From the NCBI GenBank assembly GCA_025345505.1, contig JANVCC010000018.1:56501656-56565655 (forward strand): a stretch of DNA of 64,000 nucleotides, read 5' to 3'. Every line of letters begins with the position of its first letter. Within the stretch, counting starts at the first letter, position 1. Origin of the DNA: Todiramphus chloris collaris. Taxonomy: Eukaryota; Chordata; Aves; Coraciiformes; Alcedinidae. The position numbers and the translations under genes are program-made. This document shows, in pieces, positions 62,901 through 64,000 of this stretch. The notes beneath the pieces are model-generated. The model searched no databases. It was not told the origin of the DNA and was given only the letters and a program-made list of their open reading frames with translations.

Positions 62901-64000
62901 TCTTCTGTATGATACATTTGCGGTGAGTACGGTTGTACCAGGAGAAGGATCCTTAGTCCCTTTCGTCCTTAAACTTTGGGGTTGAAGACTGCATTCCCCA
63001 CCTCCCAGAAGCATGCCCCAGCCACCAGGCTGTGAACATGCAGAGACATCTACTTCCTATTCTGCCTGTTGAAATGCTGTTGCCATAGCAAACAGAGCAT
63101 GATTCAGGATGAGAAAGAAAACTACAAGCAGCTGATCTTGTAGGTCTGTCATAAGGACAGGCTCCAAGCACAGTGGAGATCCATGTTCTGAACCCTGGTC
63201 CTGGCTAATTGGAGCACAAAGTAAACAATCCTGCCATGCACCAGCCTCCTTGTTGAGTTTGACCATCAAGTTTCTCTAATTTTGACATGCAACTTCTTGT
63301 TTAGGCCTTTAACTTTCAGTCCCAGTGACAAATCTTCTGCACTCATTACTGCATTACTCCACAGTGACAGGTACAGTATGCTAAACCAGAGAAGGAACAG
63401 GCACAACATCTGGCATGCAAGAGTAGTAACTACTCTTTGTAGCAGGCACAGCTCTGGCCTGAGCCATCAAGCGCTATCCCAGCCAACTCCTGCACACAGC
63501 TCAGAGGATGGTGCATGGCAGAGTTTGTCCCCAATAGCGGGGATTGACTTGATCACTTTGTATTTAAGGGAGAAGAGAATTTAGCTACCTGAGATGTAGT
63601 GTGCCTCTTGCTCTCAGACCCAAGACTAGGCCTAACATTACACTCAAGGGTACAAATGTAGCCTACGAGATCAAAATGGAAAGTCTTATTTTGAATGAAC
63701 AGCCAGATTCTGCTGTTGGAGTCTACTAATGGTAACTGACTCACAAATAAAGAACAGATGCAGGGAAAAAAAAAACATAAAAAAAAATTCATAAATATTT
63801 CAAATTGTTCTCTGTGCTGGGAATCACAAAGCAAAGCAGTAAGGCTGTGAACTATATGTCAAGATATTAATGCCTGTGGCTTCTTTATACAAACATACAT
63901 ATTTTGGGACCGTACTTCAGGACCCCTGTAGCTAAAGGCAAATGAAGATTTTTTCATCCACACATAGAATTCACAAGTGTAAAAATTGTGGTAGAAGGCA
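59991..64000. other. Mostly unique non-coding DNA
   Basis: No exon recognised. The + strand frame at 62179-62688 (169 codons) has no domain I know and overlaps a 76-codon minus-strand frame; judged chance or an old repeat. A-rich runs occur at 63764-63788. Confidence 0.5.

Overview
This window looks like AT-rich, CpG-poor nuclear DNA from a bird. The best evidence is three remnants of CR1 LINEs, all on the + strand. Two of them (ending near 22169 and 51858) keep the typical avian CR1 3' end: a 'ccttccaac' block followed by tandem 'attctatg'-type terminal octamers. The low repeat load (three clear LINE pieces in 64 kb), older MIR-like and palindromic amniote repeats, and simple (AC)n, (GGAA)n and (GGAT)n tracts also fit a bird. 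A turtle or crocodilian is possible but less likely. A run of N inside a microsatellite shows this is a draft assembly. I recognise no species-specific marker. I found no protein-coding exon, tRNA, rRNA, snRNA or other structured RNA gene that I can defend. Every open frame is short, unlike any family I know, often matched by a similar frame on the other strand, and of the length expected by chance; the one frame with recognisable content (51681-51959) is the decayed C-terminal end of a CR1 ORF2. The window is therefore either a gene desert or part of a very long intron, and the sequence alone does not decide which. Layout: 1-21.9 kb is mostly unique DNA with low-complexity tracts, a 19-bp tandem repeat (2722-2775), a diverged direct repeat (10321-10569), a G12 run (13348) and small palindromic old repeats (near 18970 and 20123). 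21.9-24.4 kb holds a CR1 3' end, a MIR-like fragment and an inverted-arm element with tRNA-like arms (24128-24348). 24.4-45.7 kb is unique DNA with an A33 run, an (ATAAA)n array, a compound GGAA/GAAA microsatellite interrupted by a 252-base gap (37943-38194), and an (AC)n array. 45.7-46.2 kb is the best candidate for a conserved regulatory element: it carries ten CpGs and several homeodomain, octamer-like and E-box-like words. 46.3-52 kb is more repeat-rich (a GC-richer unclassified block, then two CR1 copies). 52-64 kb is again mostly unique, with (GGAT)n, a second weaker regulatory candidate (54360-54500), an old retroposon 3' end (56691-56835), a clean 91-bp palindromic element (57099-57189) and a MIR-like fragment (59925-59990). 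There are no genes here to form a pathway. The most useful reading is a short list of possible enhancers plus a record of old transposons. I looked for an undescribed system and do not see one.
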